64,000 nt of DNA, taken from the NCBI GenBank assembly GCA_900239685.1, contig OENT01000736.1, positions 1 to 64,000 on the forward strand, in the 5' to 3' direction. Position numbers and translations under genes: made by a program. How positions within the stretch are numbered: the stretch's first letter is position 1; each line of letters opens with the position of its first letter. This document shows, one piece after another, positions 12,001-24,900 of this stretch. Under the pieces are notes generated by a model. The model was not told the DNA's origin and made no database searches. It was given only the letters and a program-made list of their open reading frames with translations. This DNA comes from Rotaria macrura (taxonomy: Eukaryota > Rotifera > Eurotatoria > Philodinida > Philodinidae).

Positions 12001-15000
12001 GGGGCCGGAAATATTCTACAAATCAATTTGTTTCTCTTGTTGGCTGTTACATTACGAGAAGACTGAAAAAAGCTCTTATCAATCACTGAGCATACATTTT
12101 CGAAAAGCATTAGTGTGATACACATATGAAATTTCATATTAATTGAAATCTTCGGTAGGTACTTTTTTCGATAATTCTATAGTGGAGCGTTGGCTCCGTT
12201 AACGAAAATGATAGATTTACTTTTGCTAATTTTGAATGATTCATACGTTGAATAAAATGTCGTCGAACCGATGGTGGACAAGAACTGTATTCATCATCTA
12301 TTTGTTTTTTTAATAATTTTCTATGAATCGATTTTCTTTGAGAGAAAAAGAAAATTATAATTACTGTAGTTTAATGTAGAAGATAAAAGAATAAATGAAT
12401 ATTTACTTTTCTTCCGTAAACATAGTCACTGTTTTGTCGATTTCTAAATTGGATGATGAAATGTTTTCGTTTGTTTGTTTAAGATTGAAAAAGAATTCTG
12501 ATGAATCTTTAGATTCATCTGAACACGATCGGACTATTTTATGTTCAAGAACTGAAGAAATCAAACTTTTTTTGTCTTAAATTTTCCTATTCATATACTT
12601 TACTTTTTGTCATCATCGATTGTGGAGCAACAATACATTGTGCATTACTAGAATAAATTTTCTATCTTGAACAATTTGTTTTTCTTATGCCGTAAAATGT
12701 TTTACTTTGGCTTCTTGGGTTGAGACGTACTCCAGGCAAGAACATTCCATATCAATATTGAATCGCCAATACTAACAACATGTATATTATCATCAGTAAA
12801 AAATATTTTTCGTACTTGTCCAGAATGACCCTGAAAATCCTAAAATGGCATGGATAGAAATATAGTTTTTCGAACAAAATAACAGACAGTTTACTTGAAA
12901 ATTGATATCTAATTTCATATCAGCATCCCAAAATTTTAACATAGCATCACCACCAGTTATAAGATATTGGCTGTTGGACGATAATGTTAGACTGTCGAAC
13001 GAGCTCTTGTGTACGTTCTCAATCTAGAATATGAATATTGCAAAGAAAGAGAACTAGAAAGATTCGATTCAATTCGTACAAGACTTAGAAGTTTTCCAGT
13101 GTAGGAATCAAATTTGAGTAACTGCAAATTGTTTGTCGCCACGAATAGATATCGATTTGGAGAAAATCGTGCAAACCAAACTGATTCGGATGATGTAATT
13201 GTTCGCTGTTCATTGTTTATCGATTTACAATCACTTACATCAATTTGTAACATTTGACAAAGAGTATGTATTTCAATAATAGTAACGATAGATTTTGTTG
13301 GACCAACATAAACTGCATATTTACCATCTGAACTCTTCGATAATGGGCTATGTCTTTTTTCTGATGGTATTAAAGCGTTGATAATTGTTTTCTGTAATTT
13401 ATAATTTTCAGTAGCATCTAATAAACATAAACTACCTTGTTCATCGCTACTCAATAAAGATGAACCTGTATGTGAGTAGAGCAAACCAGTGACACTCTCC
13501 TTATGATGCCTAAAATATAAAAGCATCGATGCACGAAAGATTCTTTGAATAGAACTAATTCGTAGATTGAATAAAAAATAGTCAAATGTCTATCTGTAAT
13601 GGTATCCTGAAGTGTAGAGATACACACTAATCATTACTCAGTTTAAATTCTTTTAGTTGTTCTATATCTAATATGGTTCTTTTTCAAATGTAGTGATTGT
13701 ATTTCTTCTAGTAAACGTTTCATATGAGAAGGAAAACTAATTCGAACTATATATTCGTATGAAACCTCAAGAGTTTCATAGAAAGAATTTCTGCGATGTA
13801 GTAGATGATAATTCGGTAATAAAATTGATTTACAGATGTTTTTTATCGATAATATCTACTTGTCTTATAATTCGACAAGTATTTTATATCTAGAATGAAC
13901 TATTCTAACTCGTACTTGTTTTTCATTGTTCAAAACACAAGATTGCATATTCCATTGGTCTCTTTGCTTTTCCTATAAACGTGTTGAATTGAACTCGTAT
14001 ACATAATTTCTTCTGTTCAAATAGCCGATCTTGTGATTCGACAAATATACATGATTAATTACATTAGAAATGCAATTTTTAAAATAGTTAATAAAGCAAG
14101 ACTAAATTTTTTAATAGATTTTCATCCTCATCAAAATGAAATTATCCTTCATTGGAAGTCTAGTATTCAACGACAACGATGTTCAAAGGAAACATAGTAC
14201 ATTTAAGTTTACATCCAAAAATTGTAACTATTAGAAAATTACGGGTTCGTTTTTATATCAATTTGTTTTTTGACAATACAAAGTTGCAAATTCGTTTATT
14301 CTCACTTGATTTCGTTCAATATAACTGATGTATTTACGTCAAATATTTTAATTGTTCCATTATTAAAACCACATGCAAATTTTTCTCTATTAGGTGTATA
14401 CGTGACGACCATTGGTATTTCTCGATCCGAAGTAAATTCTGATAATTGTTTATACGTACGAAAACACCATATTCGTATAGTACCATCTTGTCCTACACTA
14501 ACTAGTTGCTTCCGTATATCATCATAATCAATATCAGTAACTGCTTTTGTATGTGTACGCATCAAGCTTAAATGTGATTTAGTAATAAGATTCAACATAT
14601 TCAATGAACCAGATGTTGTTTCAATTAATATTCGTGTATGATCATATGATGATATTAAACCAGAAATCGCTTGTTCATATTTAGCTTCGATAAATACTTG
14701 CGAGAAATCTATTGACCAAACACGTATATATCCATCGTGAGAACCTGTTATAAAATAATTATTTGTGCATGTTAATGCTGATATACTAAACGATAAGCTT
14801 TTGTTCATGTTGATTTTATCAGTTAAATAATGCACACGATTTATTCGTTTTTCATCATACAATAATTCAAGTATATGACCTGCTTTTGTTGCGATATAAA
14901 CAATTGAGTAAGTTAGTTTATTATTTGATAAATGCTGGAATTGTACGTCCGTATATTCCAAATATTCAATATCGTTCGTTGACACATTAATTGATGATAA

Positions 15001-17447
15001 ATTATTTTCATTTTTAATACGCCATAAACGTATATTATCGGAGCCGATCGATATGAATTTCGTTGTATCATAAGGAATGAAACGTATCTGTACTATCGAT
15101 ACATTTGTCGTTGCATGACACATCAATTCAAGAGAGTCTTTAGTTACATTTGATGCATTATAAACACAAACGATCGTATTAGATTGTTCATCGTGACCAG
15201 CAACAACAATTAGACATGACGATGAAGATTCCCTGATTCCAAAATCAAGTGCATGTAAATTATGTGTGCCAGGAACACGAATAGCACAAATGCAACGGCG
15301 AGTTTCGAATTTCCATAAACGAAGAATTGCTAAAATAAACACAATAGAACTGGTTCATAGTAATAGTAACAGCATAATTTTCTATTCTATGAAAAAGCGA
15401 ATGAAATACAAATAATACAGTTCGTAACTTGAAAATTATTTTGTTAGTGCAAAACTCGAATCTTCACACATCATTCTCCAATCAGACAGTACGATTTTCT
15501 CTACTGATAGGGATTTAACTATCGCCGGAAAATATATTAGCTTATTGACCAAACTTTAGTGAAGATCACAATGTTCGACGATAAAAACCGATTAAAAAAA
15601 TTCATTTTTCAGCACAATACTCGTTTTTAGCTGAGCGTGATTCTGCACAATTAAAAGTACTCTAATGTCACTTCAGTACTAATTGTCACGAACTTTTGTA
15701 GTATCAAGACACGATGATATCTGATTTTTCAGAAACTGCTCTCTCCGAGTGTATCAATCAGATATTGGTGTGGGATGAATTTTATTTAGAATTTATTTAG
15801 CTATTCAAATCACTAGTAACATATAAATTTAATATTTCTATACGTAGTAAAATAGCCATCGATCTTATATTCTTGATCAACTCTTCATTAATAAACATTT
15901 ATTGAAATAAAAATCTATTCATTACCATTCGGTCCTGTTTGTATCGTTGCTAATAGAGATGAATTACTATTAAATGCAATAGCACTGATTTTATCTGTGT
16001 GTCCAATGAAAAACCATTGTTGTTGTGTTTCAATATGCATTTGAACAACAATAGCATTCGATGAATAAAGTACATAGTTATCGTCTTGTGTCCATAGTAA
16101 ATTATTGTAACTACTACTAAGCCCAATAGCAGTTTGTAAACGAAGAATTGGATCAGGAAGAAGAGTTCTAAAATCATGAGATGTTGAGAAATGGTCAGTT
16201 TTTAATGCTAGATCATAGTTAGTATTATCAATTATTGAATTGGAAGACGGAATCGATTGTGGATTGACAAATAGATGAATACCATCGTTATTATTGTCAT
16301 TAGATACACAAGAAGAATCATTCATAGTACGTAATGATGAATAACAAGCAACTGGACTATTATATGTACGCCAATTGAGCTACAGAAAAAGATAACTTAT
16401 GGTTAATCATTCAATTAAAATTTCGAAATTTTATTTGTTTATTTGTATTTTTTTTCTAGATAAACTTCAGTACCTGATTAACTCCTGATGAGGCAGATCT
16501 ATTTATAATATGTGATAGGTCTGTTATAGAATTACTAATCTGTCCATTAACAAGTGTTGTTTGAGCAGTTAGCGGTAAGACTTCATCATGTTCGATTTGA
16601 TTCGGATTATTTTTATTTATATTTAATTTTCTTGGCGTTGGTAAACGTACATTACCAACTTTATCGAATGGTTCACTTGGATTTTTACCATTTAATGATG
16701 AAAGATTTGGAAATATAATAAAGTCATATTTATCATGCCAAGATTCACTTTTATCAATTGGATAGGATAATTCACGTGGCAATGAAAGTATACCAGCACG
16801 TGTTAAACCTGTTCGTTTCGCTGTATCATTATCGATGCCTGGTTCATATAAAAATTGAGATGTAAAACAATTTCTAACCAATATATTTCCACATAATTGA
16901 AATGATTTTATCATATGATAATGTTCGTTTGTCATGTATGTGCGTAAAATTGCTTTTAGATCTAAGCAGAGTACGGACCAATGAATATCGGTACCTGTCG
17001 TCATGTAAGGAAATTGAATAGATGTTTGTGTCATTTTAAATTCACGATATAGATTTGACAATGATATTCGTATAAAATGTTTTTCATGTGTTAAAATGTC
17101 GATATGTATATAAAAGTGTTTGTCATATATTGGTCGAAATAATACATAAAATAAACGGCCGGTTAAAGATAGATTTTGATTTGGTGATTCAGATGGAAAT
17201 TGTACATAATTATTTGCTGGTACCAAACCACGAATACGATATACAATCGATTTTAGATCACGATCCTAATGATAGAAAAAAAATGACGATCATGTTTAAT
17301 TAATATTGCCATTTTTCTAATTAAAAAATTGTATTTTACAATGACAGTAGACACATCTCCTTGTTTGACACATTTTTTCGATGAACCTATGTCGAAATGT
17401 TTGAATATATTGACAAACGGATGTTGCCATGAACTGTTGTTACTCAT
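9055..17447 (-). CDS. WDR90: WDR90 (POC16), centriole/cilium WD40 protein
   Basis: A long multi-exon gene. Exon 1 is 17447..17340 (36 codons, WQHPFVNIFKHFD...KQGDV), exon 2 is 17265..16474, exon 3 is 16379..15926 and exon 4 is 15329..14306. Further exons follow down to the TAA at 9055, for roughly 1,600-1,700 aa. The first ~200 residues are the CFAP20/DUF667-type domain that binds tubulin (YRIRG, LTGRLFYVLFRP, SWHDKYDFIIFPN). The rest is an array of WD40 blades (RIWCF, LKLWNIE, VSLWKSN) ending in the typical NEIFVWT terminus. Known role: WDR90/POC16 sits on centriolar inner-scaffold microtubules and supports cilium assembly. Introns of about 540 bp (9955-10490), 740 bp (13512-14305) and 590 bp (15330-15925) hold no recognised gene. 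Exon limits in the linker around 12200-12600 are approximate. Confidence 0.9.
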
Positions 17448-17759
17448 CGTTTTAAGAGATTAATGTTTGAAATATTTCATTTGCAATCTACCATGAGTAT
17501 TGAACTGAATAAGAGAGGTCAAGTCGCTAAGCAGACTATGGGAATGGTATTGAACATATAATGTACCTGATTAATAGAAGTGACATCTATACTAAAGAAT
17601 AAATCTGACGGAAGATTCAATTCGTTTGACTGACTTCGAATAGCTTAATTGTGGAATAGTTTTACATAATACATATTCTTAATCTAGAATTTCGCTCGTC
17701 GGGCGTTTTCTTTTTCATTTAAATCAATAGACCGAGCAGTATAATTCCTATAGGACAAA
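17448..17759. promoter_or_regulatory. Divergent WDR90/RNLS intergenic region
   Basis: A 312-bp gap separates the start codons of two head-to-head genes. Both promoters must lie here or overlap the first exons. No convincing TATA box or named motif was identified by eye. Confidence 0.4.
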
Positions 17760-19323
17760 ATGAGAGTGATTCTAATCGGAGCTGGCATCTCCAATGCTTT
17801 GATATCCCATTTACTTCGTCGTCAATTTGGTTCTGAATTAAAACTTGTCGTCTTCGATAAAGCTCGAAGCATCGGTAAAAATCAATTTCGATGCTATTCA
17901 TTTTACGGTCCTACTGATTTCAGGAGGTCGAATGACAACAACCTATGATAATGATGAAAATCCTTATTGTTCTGCTGATATCGGTGCTCAATATTTAACA
18001 TTGACTAAATCAAATACTACAACAACTAAGTAAAGTTCATTTATTTTGCTTATTAGAAAGAAATATTTAATAAAGTACAATTCTATTAGTTTTTTTCAAC
18101 AATTACTTGATGATCATATTATTGAGCCACTCAATAAACAAAATATAATTGGCATGCGTGATAATCCGAATAAACTTGATTTTATAGCACCACGTGGAAT
18201 AGCATCTGTTGTACGATATTATTTTGATCAAGCAGGTTAGTTATTATCATATAGATCGTCCGAATATTCATTGAAAACTATTTTAGTTGTTGAAATGAAT
18301 CTTTCACAGCACATAACAAAAATTGATCTAAATTCTACAAATAGTAAATTTGGCATAACAACAAAACAAGACAAAATAGATGAAGCTGAAGCTGTCATTG
18401 TTAGTATTCCAGCGCCACAAATACTAACTAGTTTTGAAGGTTCTATTGCAAAATTATTAGGTAAATTACTGATCATTGCAAGCAACGATACTGTCTTCAG
18501 TTTGACTTGAATATTTTTGCATGAGCTATATTTTGTTAAATCAGTATTTCGTACAAAATTCTAACTTATAGAGTTGATTCTATGTTATATATTCATTTAT
18601 AGTTGACGAGTAATTCTGATGGGCTTGAAAGATTTTATGTATAAAAAGTATTCATCGGATTTTTTTCATAGATGATAATCAAGAAGTCAAAGATAAACTT
18701 GGCCAAGTTAAATATTCTAGTCGGTTTTCTGTCGGTCTCTTCTATCCACCGTCAATAGCAAATCTCAACATACCATGGTGTATTTATTATGTAGATAAAA
18801 ACGAAGATGATTGTCTTCGTTTTCTTGCTGTCGATAATGGGAAACGAAATAAAAGTAATGTTCTTTCTTCGATATTTTTTGTTTTGATTCGATCGATACA
18901 GATATGCATTCATTTGACTTTAGACGAACCACCATTTAGTTTGATTGCACATACAAATATTGATTTTGGTGCAAAATACGCTGAAGGAAATAAAGCTATC
19001 ATTGGTGAACAAGTGAAAGAGAAAATATTTCAGTTCTTACCACAACTTCCTCGCGAAACAAGCACTGTGAAATATCACAAATGGAAATATTCACAAGTAT
19101 ACTTTAGAAAATAGGATTAACTGGTAAGATATTCATTTAATGGCTTTCTTTTCTCTCATTGTAGACTCTTCAGCCGTATGCAGATAAACCAGGCTATGTT
19201 ATACTCCATGAAAACCCTTTATTAGTACTTGCTGGTGATAGTTTTGCAGCGGAATCATCTTTTGAAGCTTGTATTGAAGCAGCGATTGAAACAGTGAAAA
19301 ACATTGGTGGATTATTTAAATGA
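17760..19323 (+). CDS. RNLS: Renalase, FAD-dependent amine oxidase-fold enzyme
   Basis: Seven exons (17760-17874, 17924-18029, 18090-18235, 18287-18460, 18672-18854, 18924-19096, 19165-19323) join in frame to 351 aa, close to the ~342 aa of human renalase. The N-terminus is a Rossmann dinucleotide-binding motif (VILIGAGISNALISHLLRR), followed by GGRMTT and the family signature CSADIGAQYLT. Later blocks are FIAPRGIASVV, VSIPAPQIL, YSSRFSVGLFY and the C-terminal AGDSF...ACIEAAIETV, part of the FAD site. Renalases oxidise aberrant 2- and 6-dihydro-NAD(P) isomers back to NAD(P)+, giving H2O2. The vertebrate protein is also reported as secreted. No cleavable signal peptide distinct from the Rossmann strand is visible here. 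Head-to-head with WDR90. Confidence 0.92.
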
Positions 19324-20688
19324 ATACTACAAGTTCCTTCTAGAAATTTGAACCAAAATGATAACCTATAATTATATTATTACATTGAAAATTTTTTAAA
19401 TAGATTAATTAACTTGTCAGTAAATAAAGAATTATAGTTCTGTCAAAGAATTTGCTAAGGTGTTTGATTTACAGATTTCTTGAACATCTGTACAGGAATT
19501 AAGACATATAGTCCAACACAATAATGAATTACTTGAATAATATTTAATCTATCATTGACTTTAGCTAATGGATTCGATCAAGATGCTTCTCATTTCATTC
19601 AATTTCATGCATGCCGGCATTGAAAGTTTATGGTAGATTCCTTGAGATCTGTGAAGTATGCTATTTATGCAGATTATCACAGAATCTTGTCTAATCGATT
19701 CTTCTGTTTTTTAATCCAATTAGATTTATTCGATCGAAGTTTTATGTTAAACTCGTCAATGAATGTTGTTTCCAATGATAGTTCTTCATTAATAATTAGC
19801 ATGGAAGAAGCATGCTCTTTTTTTGGAAATGATAGGTAATAATCTGATACTAGTGTACTACCAATTGATAGAATAAACCTAATCGAAAAGAATTCCTTTT
19901 GAGTAGACAATGACTTCCAATTGTTTAGAAAAACAAAACAACAGCTGATATTTTAATTATTGAGGAATGAATTGAATCGAATGTTGTTGTGATCGATTAG
20001 AGTTCTTTTAAATCGATTCCAATTACCTCATCGTAAAACGCGATTTTATTCTTTCTTGATATTTTCAAGCTTGGCAAGTCCTAAATGCTATTGTGTACAA
20101 CGAATAATTCATAATCATCCTCGTCACATATACTACATCTGGAGTTTTTTGTTCTCTACTACATGCGTAAACATGTTTATCGTAGATCATTACCGTCTGT
20201 ATCAACATTAGATTCACTCTTTAAATTTTACTATATGATTTAGTTCAATGATATCTAACTCATATAAAAATGAAACGCCCATATATTTTTTACAATGTTG
20301 AAATTCTAAATTTTAAAAACTTTGTTCGTTTTTTCATCATTGATAGTAATTGAGAAATTTCTTTCCACTACTGACAGTAGAGTACTATTTCTTTTGTAAT
20401 CTACAATATGTAATTATTGAAGTATCTCAACATGAGAAACTCAAATTGATTTGCAACTGTTCGTTTTTGCTTGAAGAAAAGTTTATGTTTTCTTTTTCAA
20501 TTAACATGAAATAAATGAATCTAGAAAAACAACTCATTATCTATCCAACGAAAATCAGCTAATCAATAATTAATGATTGCATGAGAGAATTCGACCGATT
20601 TTTTTTAAACATATTTCGAATCATCGGTTAATTAATGCTGATCAAATCAATTTAGATACAGTAAGCAGTTCTTCATAATGACTCTATA
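19324..20688. other. Intergenic region RNLS-POLR3F
   Basis: About 1.4 kb between convergent genes. It holds AT-rich sequence with a 69-codon plus frame (19630-19839) that lacks support. No repeat or RNA gene was recognised. Confidence 0.5.
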
Positions 20689-21780
20689 TCAAAAGTCTAA
20701 CCATTTATTTAAATAAATACAACTTTTAGGTGTAATCAATCCATCGTCGTGACAATCTTTAAAAACGGGACATATACCACATGGATTTCTTACAACTGGT
20801 GATGAATCAAGCATAGATTTTACAGATCTATATAGATTTTGTCGACTTCCACTATCAGTACTTGTTGATGCTACTGTTGTTTTTTCAATTTTTCCATCAC
20901 AAATCAATGTATATAATATTGATTCAATATCTTGTACATTTAATGACACAGTTGCAATACCCATTTCATTGATAAGTGTGACAAGTTCACTACTAGACAT
21001 GAATGAACTCGTCCGTCGTGAGAATGGATCATTGGAAAATTTTCTTATTGATTCATCTAATCGTTCGTCTAACAAACGTGCACATTGTTCATTCAATACA
21101 CGAACAAACTCAGCTTCGAATTCATGATCAGAATACCATGTACCACCGGTTATCGTTGGATCAGGTGTCATTTCATAAAGCATGTATACCTTATAATAGA
21201 AAAATAATATCACAACAATCCAATGTTTGTTTGTGTTTCTGCGAATACTTAAACAAAGTTTAGACTCGTTTCATCTTACTTTTTTCTTACTAGCATGAAC
21301 ACATTTGACAGCTTTAATTAATTTTTTACTTTCTAACGATTTCAATGTTTTATTAAGTATTATTTGTGATAATTTTGTTTTTGTACGTATGTCACGCATC
21401 CATATGCCTAAATTTCCGCTTTCTTTAACAAGTTGATAAACAACACGTTCCATTTGATCGGTTGTTCCACCGCCTGTTATTGTTATGGATGAACCTAATG
21501 CATTTGTTGTATCACGTATACGATAGAGCAATGTTCCTGGTTCAGTTGTCGATTTAAGTAAATCAATTTTACTTAACGATAGTAGACGATTAAGTGCACT
21601 AACACGTTGCTGATTAGTAACAGTACGAAAGGAATTTTCAAGAATTTTATCACTGACACCATTTGGAAATTGTAAACATAACTGAATGATTGACGATTCC
21701 AAGTTAACAGGATCAAAATCTGATGATTCTGATGATGTCGCAGTTTCCATTGGTTCAATTTTGGCATTAGGATACGCCAT
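20689..21780 (-). CDS. POLR3F: RNA polymerase III subunit RPC6 (RPC34)
   Basis: Two exons (21780..21280 and 21189..20689) with a 90-nt GT-AG intron give 333 aa (human about 316). The N-terminal half holds tandem winged-helix domains (LCLQFPNGVSDKIL...RVSALNRLLS and MERVVYQLVKESGNLGIWMRDIRTKTKL). The C-terminal part has the conserved MTPDPTITGGTWYSD block and the terminal Cys motif NPCGICPVFKDCHDDGLITPKSCIYLNKWL, which co-ordinates an Fe-S cluster in the family. RPC6 belongs to the RPC3/RPC6/RPC7 subcomplex that helps Pol III recruit TFIIIB and open promoters of tRNA, 5S and U6 genes. Ser/Thr-rich linkers (STSTDSGS) are slightly longer than usual. It lies 170 bp downstream of UNC45 in the same orientation. 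Confidence 0.93.
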
Positions 21781-21950
21781 TGCTTTCTAGAAAACGAAAT
21801 TCTTCATTGCAATCGTTTTATGCACTATTCGAAAACAAAGCTCTTCTTCTTCTTTTCTTTTTTTTAAACCTTTAAATCAAAAACCAAAACAAAACAGAAG
21901 GTTATAAAACACTTCAAACCAACACAGCAAAAACAAAAAAAATAGTGATT

Positions 21951-24900
21951 TTAATCGAAATCAGCTTCTTCATCTTCTTCCGTAATTGTATGATTTCTAT
22001 TCGGTTGAATCAAACCATAATCCAAACAACGTTGAATTATCTCCGAAACCAATTTTAAATTCTATTAAGAAACAAAACCATGAAAAGAATTCAAAGTTCT
22101 TATTTGTAAAATAGATGAAGAGAACAACAGATTGTCATCATTATTACCTTCTCATTGACTGATCGATCAGTTTTCACTTCTTTAATAGCAAATAACACAT
22201 CCATTAATTCCGTTTCGACAATATGTATTGCAATATCTTTATTGGTTTTAACGAGATTCCGTATTACATAGAGAGTTCGAAACTGTATTTCAGAATCTTC
22301 CGAAGCACATAATTGTTTAAAAATTTCCGTAAACGATTTAACCTACACGACAAAATGATAGATGTATCGAGTTTGATGGGAACGTGTCTCTTTTATGAAC
22401 AGCAGTTCTAGCTTTCGAAGATTGTAAAATAAATTTTGTTTTTTTTCCAGAGATTTCTTTTCTAACTTTTTCTCACGTTTCTCAATCTAAAGGTAATCGT
22501 TTTGATTACGAACTTTTTATAAGTTGCTCTGTCTTAAACACAAAAAATCAAAGTTCGAAATTTGTAATACATCAGAACAAGACGCTGGGAGATCTCAATA
22601 TCTTATAGAAATCATCGAATTATAATTTTTCTTTTTGTCGCCTATCAATGCCCCCTTCTTTTACTAATCTTTAGGCTAGGTAAAAATTTCAATATAATCA
22701 GTTGTAAATTGTTAGACAACAAGCACCAGATCTACTTACATTAACTGCTTTGTCACATATAATACGATTTTCTTCAATATAACCATTTAATTTTTTACGA
22801 TCTTCTTCTGTCAATTCAACATCTTTATATTCTTCGAGATCAATGTCTAAGAAAGTTAAAATTGCTAATGTTCCTAAAGCTGCTTTTATCAGTAAATCAT
22901 CTTCTTCGCCACATAATAAAACCAATAATTTAATTCGATCATTTTCACCAGAGAAATGCTTACAAGCCTGATCAATCAAAATCGTATGATTAGAAAAATA
23001 AAAAATGCAAACATCTATTCAAGCAAGTATCTTACTTCTTCTTGTAGAACTAAATTACACATACATTCTGTCGCTGCACGTCGAAGCATTCTATGTTCTT
23101 CATACATGTACTGTTCAATGTGTGCAAATCCGCCTTCTTTTAAAATACGTTTTCTAACACTTTCACCGACACCAGCTAAATTCGTTAGAGCCAGCAATGC
23201 TTCAAAATTTTCAAAGGCAGTATTTTCAATTTTAAGAAGTTGAAGGATTGGTCGAACAATTTCTAGCATCTTAAAACAGAAAGAAACATAACTTCTTTAG
23301 CACCATCGTACCGTTTGAAAACAAAATTTAGCAGTCATATTTACTTTTTGGGTTCACTCAAGTAATGGTTTATAAGTGAGATAACTTAGTTTTAGATGAC
23401 TCTTATCTTTAAGGTATGATCGGTTGTTAGTATTGATCTTACACATTTTAGACGGACAACTTTTTCTTACTACATAAACATTGTCTATCTTTGAGATAAT
23501 TATGTTTTGTCTAACTATTCATTTAATTTTGTAAATACATCTTTTACACTTATTCATGACATGTGCAGCAAGTTTCAGATTATCATTATGCCTCTGAAAA
23601 CGTTCATCGATATTCAAATCAGAGTAGCAATGTAACTCAGAGATTGAAATTTTCAAGAAATATTTCCAATGTTCTAGATCCATGCATTCTTGGTCGAGAC
23701 AATCATGGATATTTATTCAATCCGATTAAGATCGATGAAAACATTCACGTTTATTGAAAATATCCTATCGCAAATGAGACGGAATTCAAAATGTATCAAA
23801 TACCTTATGTCAGCTACCATATTTAAGCTGTCAGTATGCCAGAAATATCAATTTGAAATTCCGCAACATGAGTATTTGTAGAAGTCTTACTTTCAGGGCA
23901 TGATGAGAATGAAAACTCAACATTCGATCAGAGCAGTCTACATGATAAAACAACTCATTTAAATACGAAGAACACAGAAGCTGAAAGACTTGACGATAAT
24001 GTCGTAAATCTGGTAACTAATGTCATCGAATATTTCTTTTCATTTCTCAAGAACTCTGAACGTTACCTCTGATATTTTTAATTCATTTGACCTTTCGCAA
24101 TTTTTTACTTTAGAAGAGATAAAAACGTGAATTTGATACGTTAAAAAAATGCTATTTCTGAAGTAATACACTATTGACATACACGCTGACCAGGAAAAGC
24201 CATTTCAGGATTGGTTGTAATTGCTATTTTGGCTAGTGCCTGAGCTGCTTTAGTTTTACCTGCAGGTGTACCGTCCAATGCCAATGGAAGTAGAGACTTG
24301 AAATAAGCAATTACTATTCATAAGTGAAAATATTTTCTTCTGTATAATAGCTTACTTTTCCTCCACCAGCAGCAACGATAGGTCCTCGATATTGTTCATT
24401 TTCACATAGACCAAGAAAAACTCTTAACATCACAAGTAGACAAAAAACGATCAACATTACTTTTTGTCATTAAAAAAATAACGATGTTTTGTATACTAAC
24501 CTTGCTACTTGTTCTCGGCAATTGTCACTTTTATGTTTACATAATTGTACTAAAACAGGTATTATACCAGCTTCAACTAATTTTCTACGTCGTTCTTCAA
24601 AAAATACTGTGTCATCCTTTGCAAGAACAAATTTCATTGTAATAGATTATGGTAGATTATTTTCGTTTACTTTAGGATGTTCTTTTGGTACGTGTTGTTT
24701 TGCATATTGCGCTAATTCAGCCATTTCTTTCTCTGATTTTTTTGTTATATATGTATTTGTTAAATTAACAAATATTGTTGTTATCGAATATAAAACATGT
24801 GCATCGTCACATTGGCATAGATTAAACAGAGATTTCAGAGCTGAAACATTATCAACGAGTTCTTCTTTAACATCAGCATCTAAACTTAGATACGCGAGAC

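Noticed and set aside
15950-16177. 75-aa minus ORF overlapping WDR90 exon 3
   Set aside because: It is a shifted reading of a WDR90 exon that has strong homology in its own frame.
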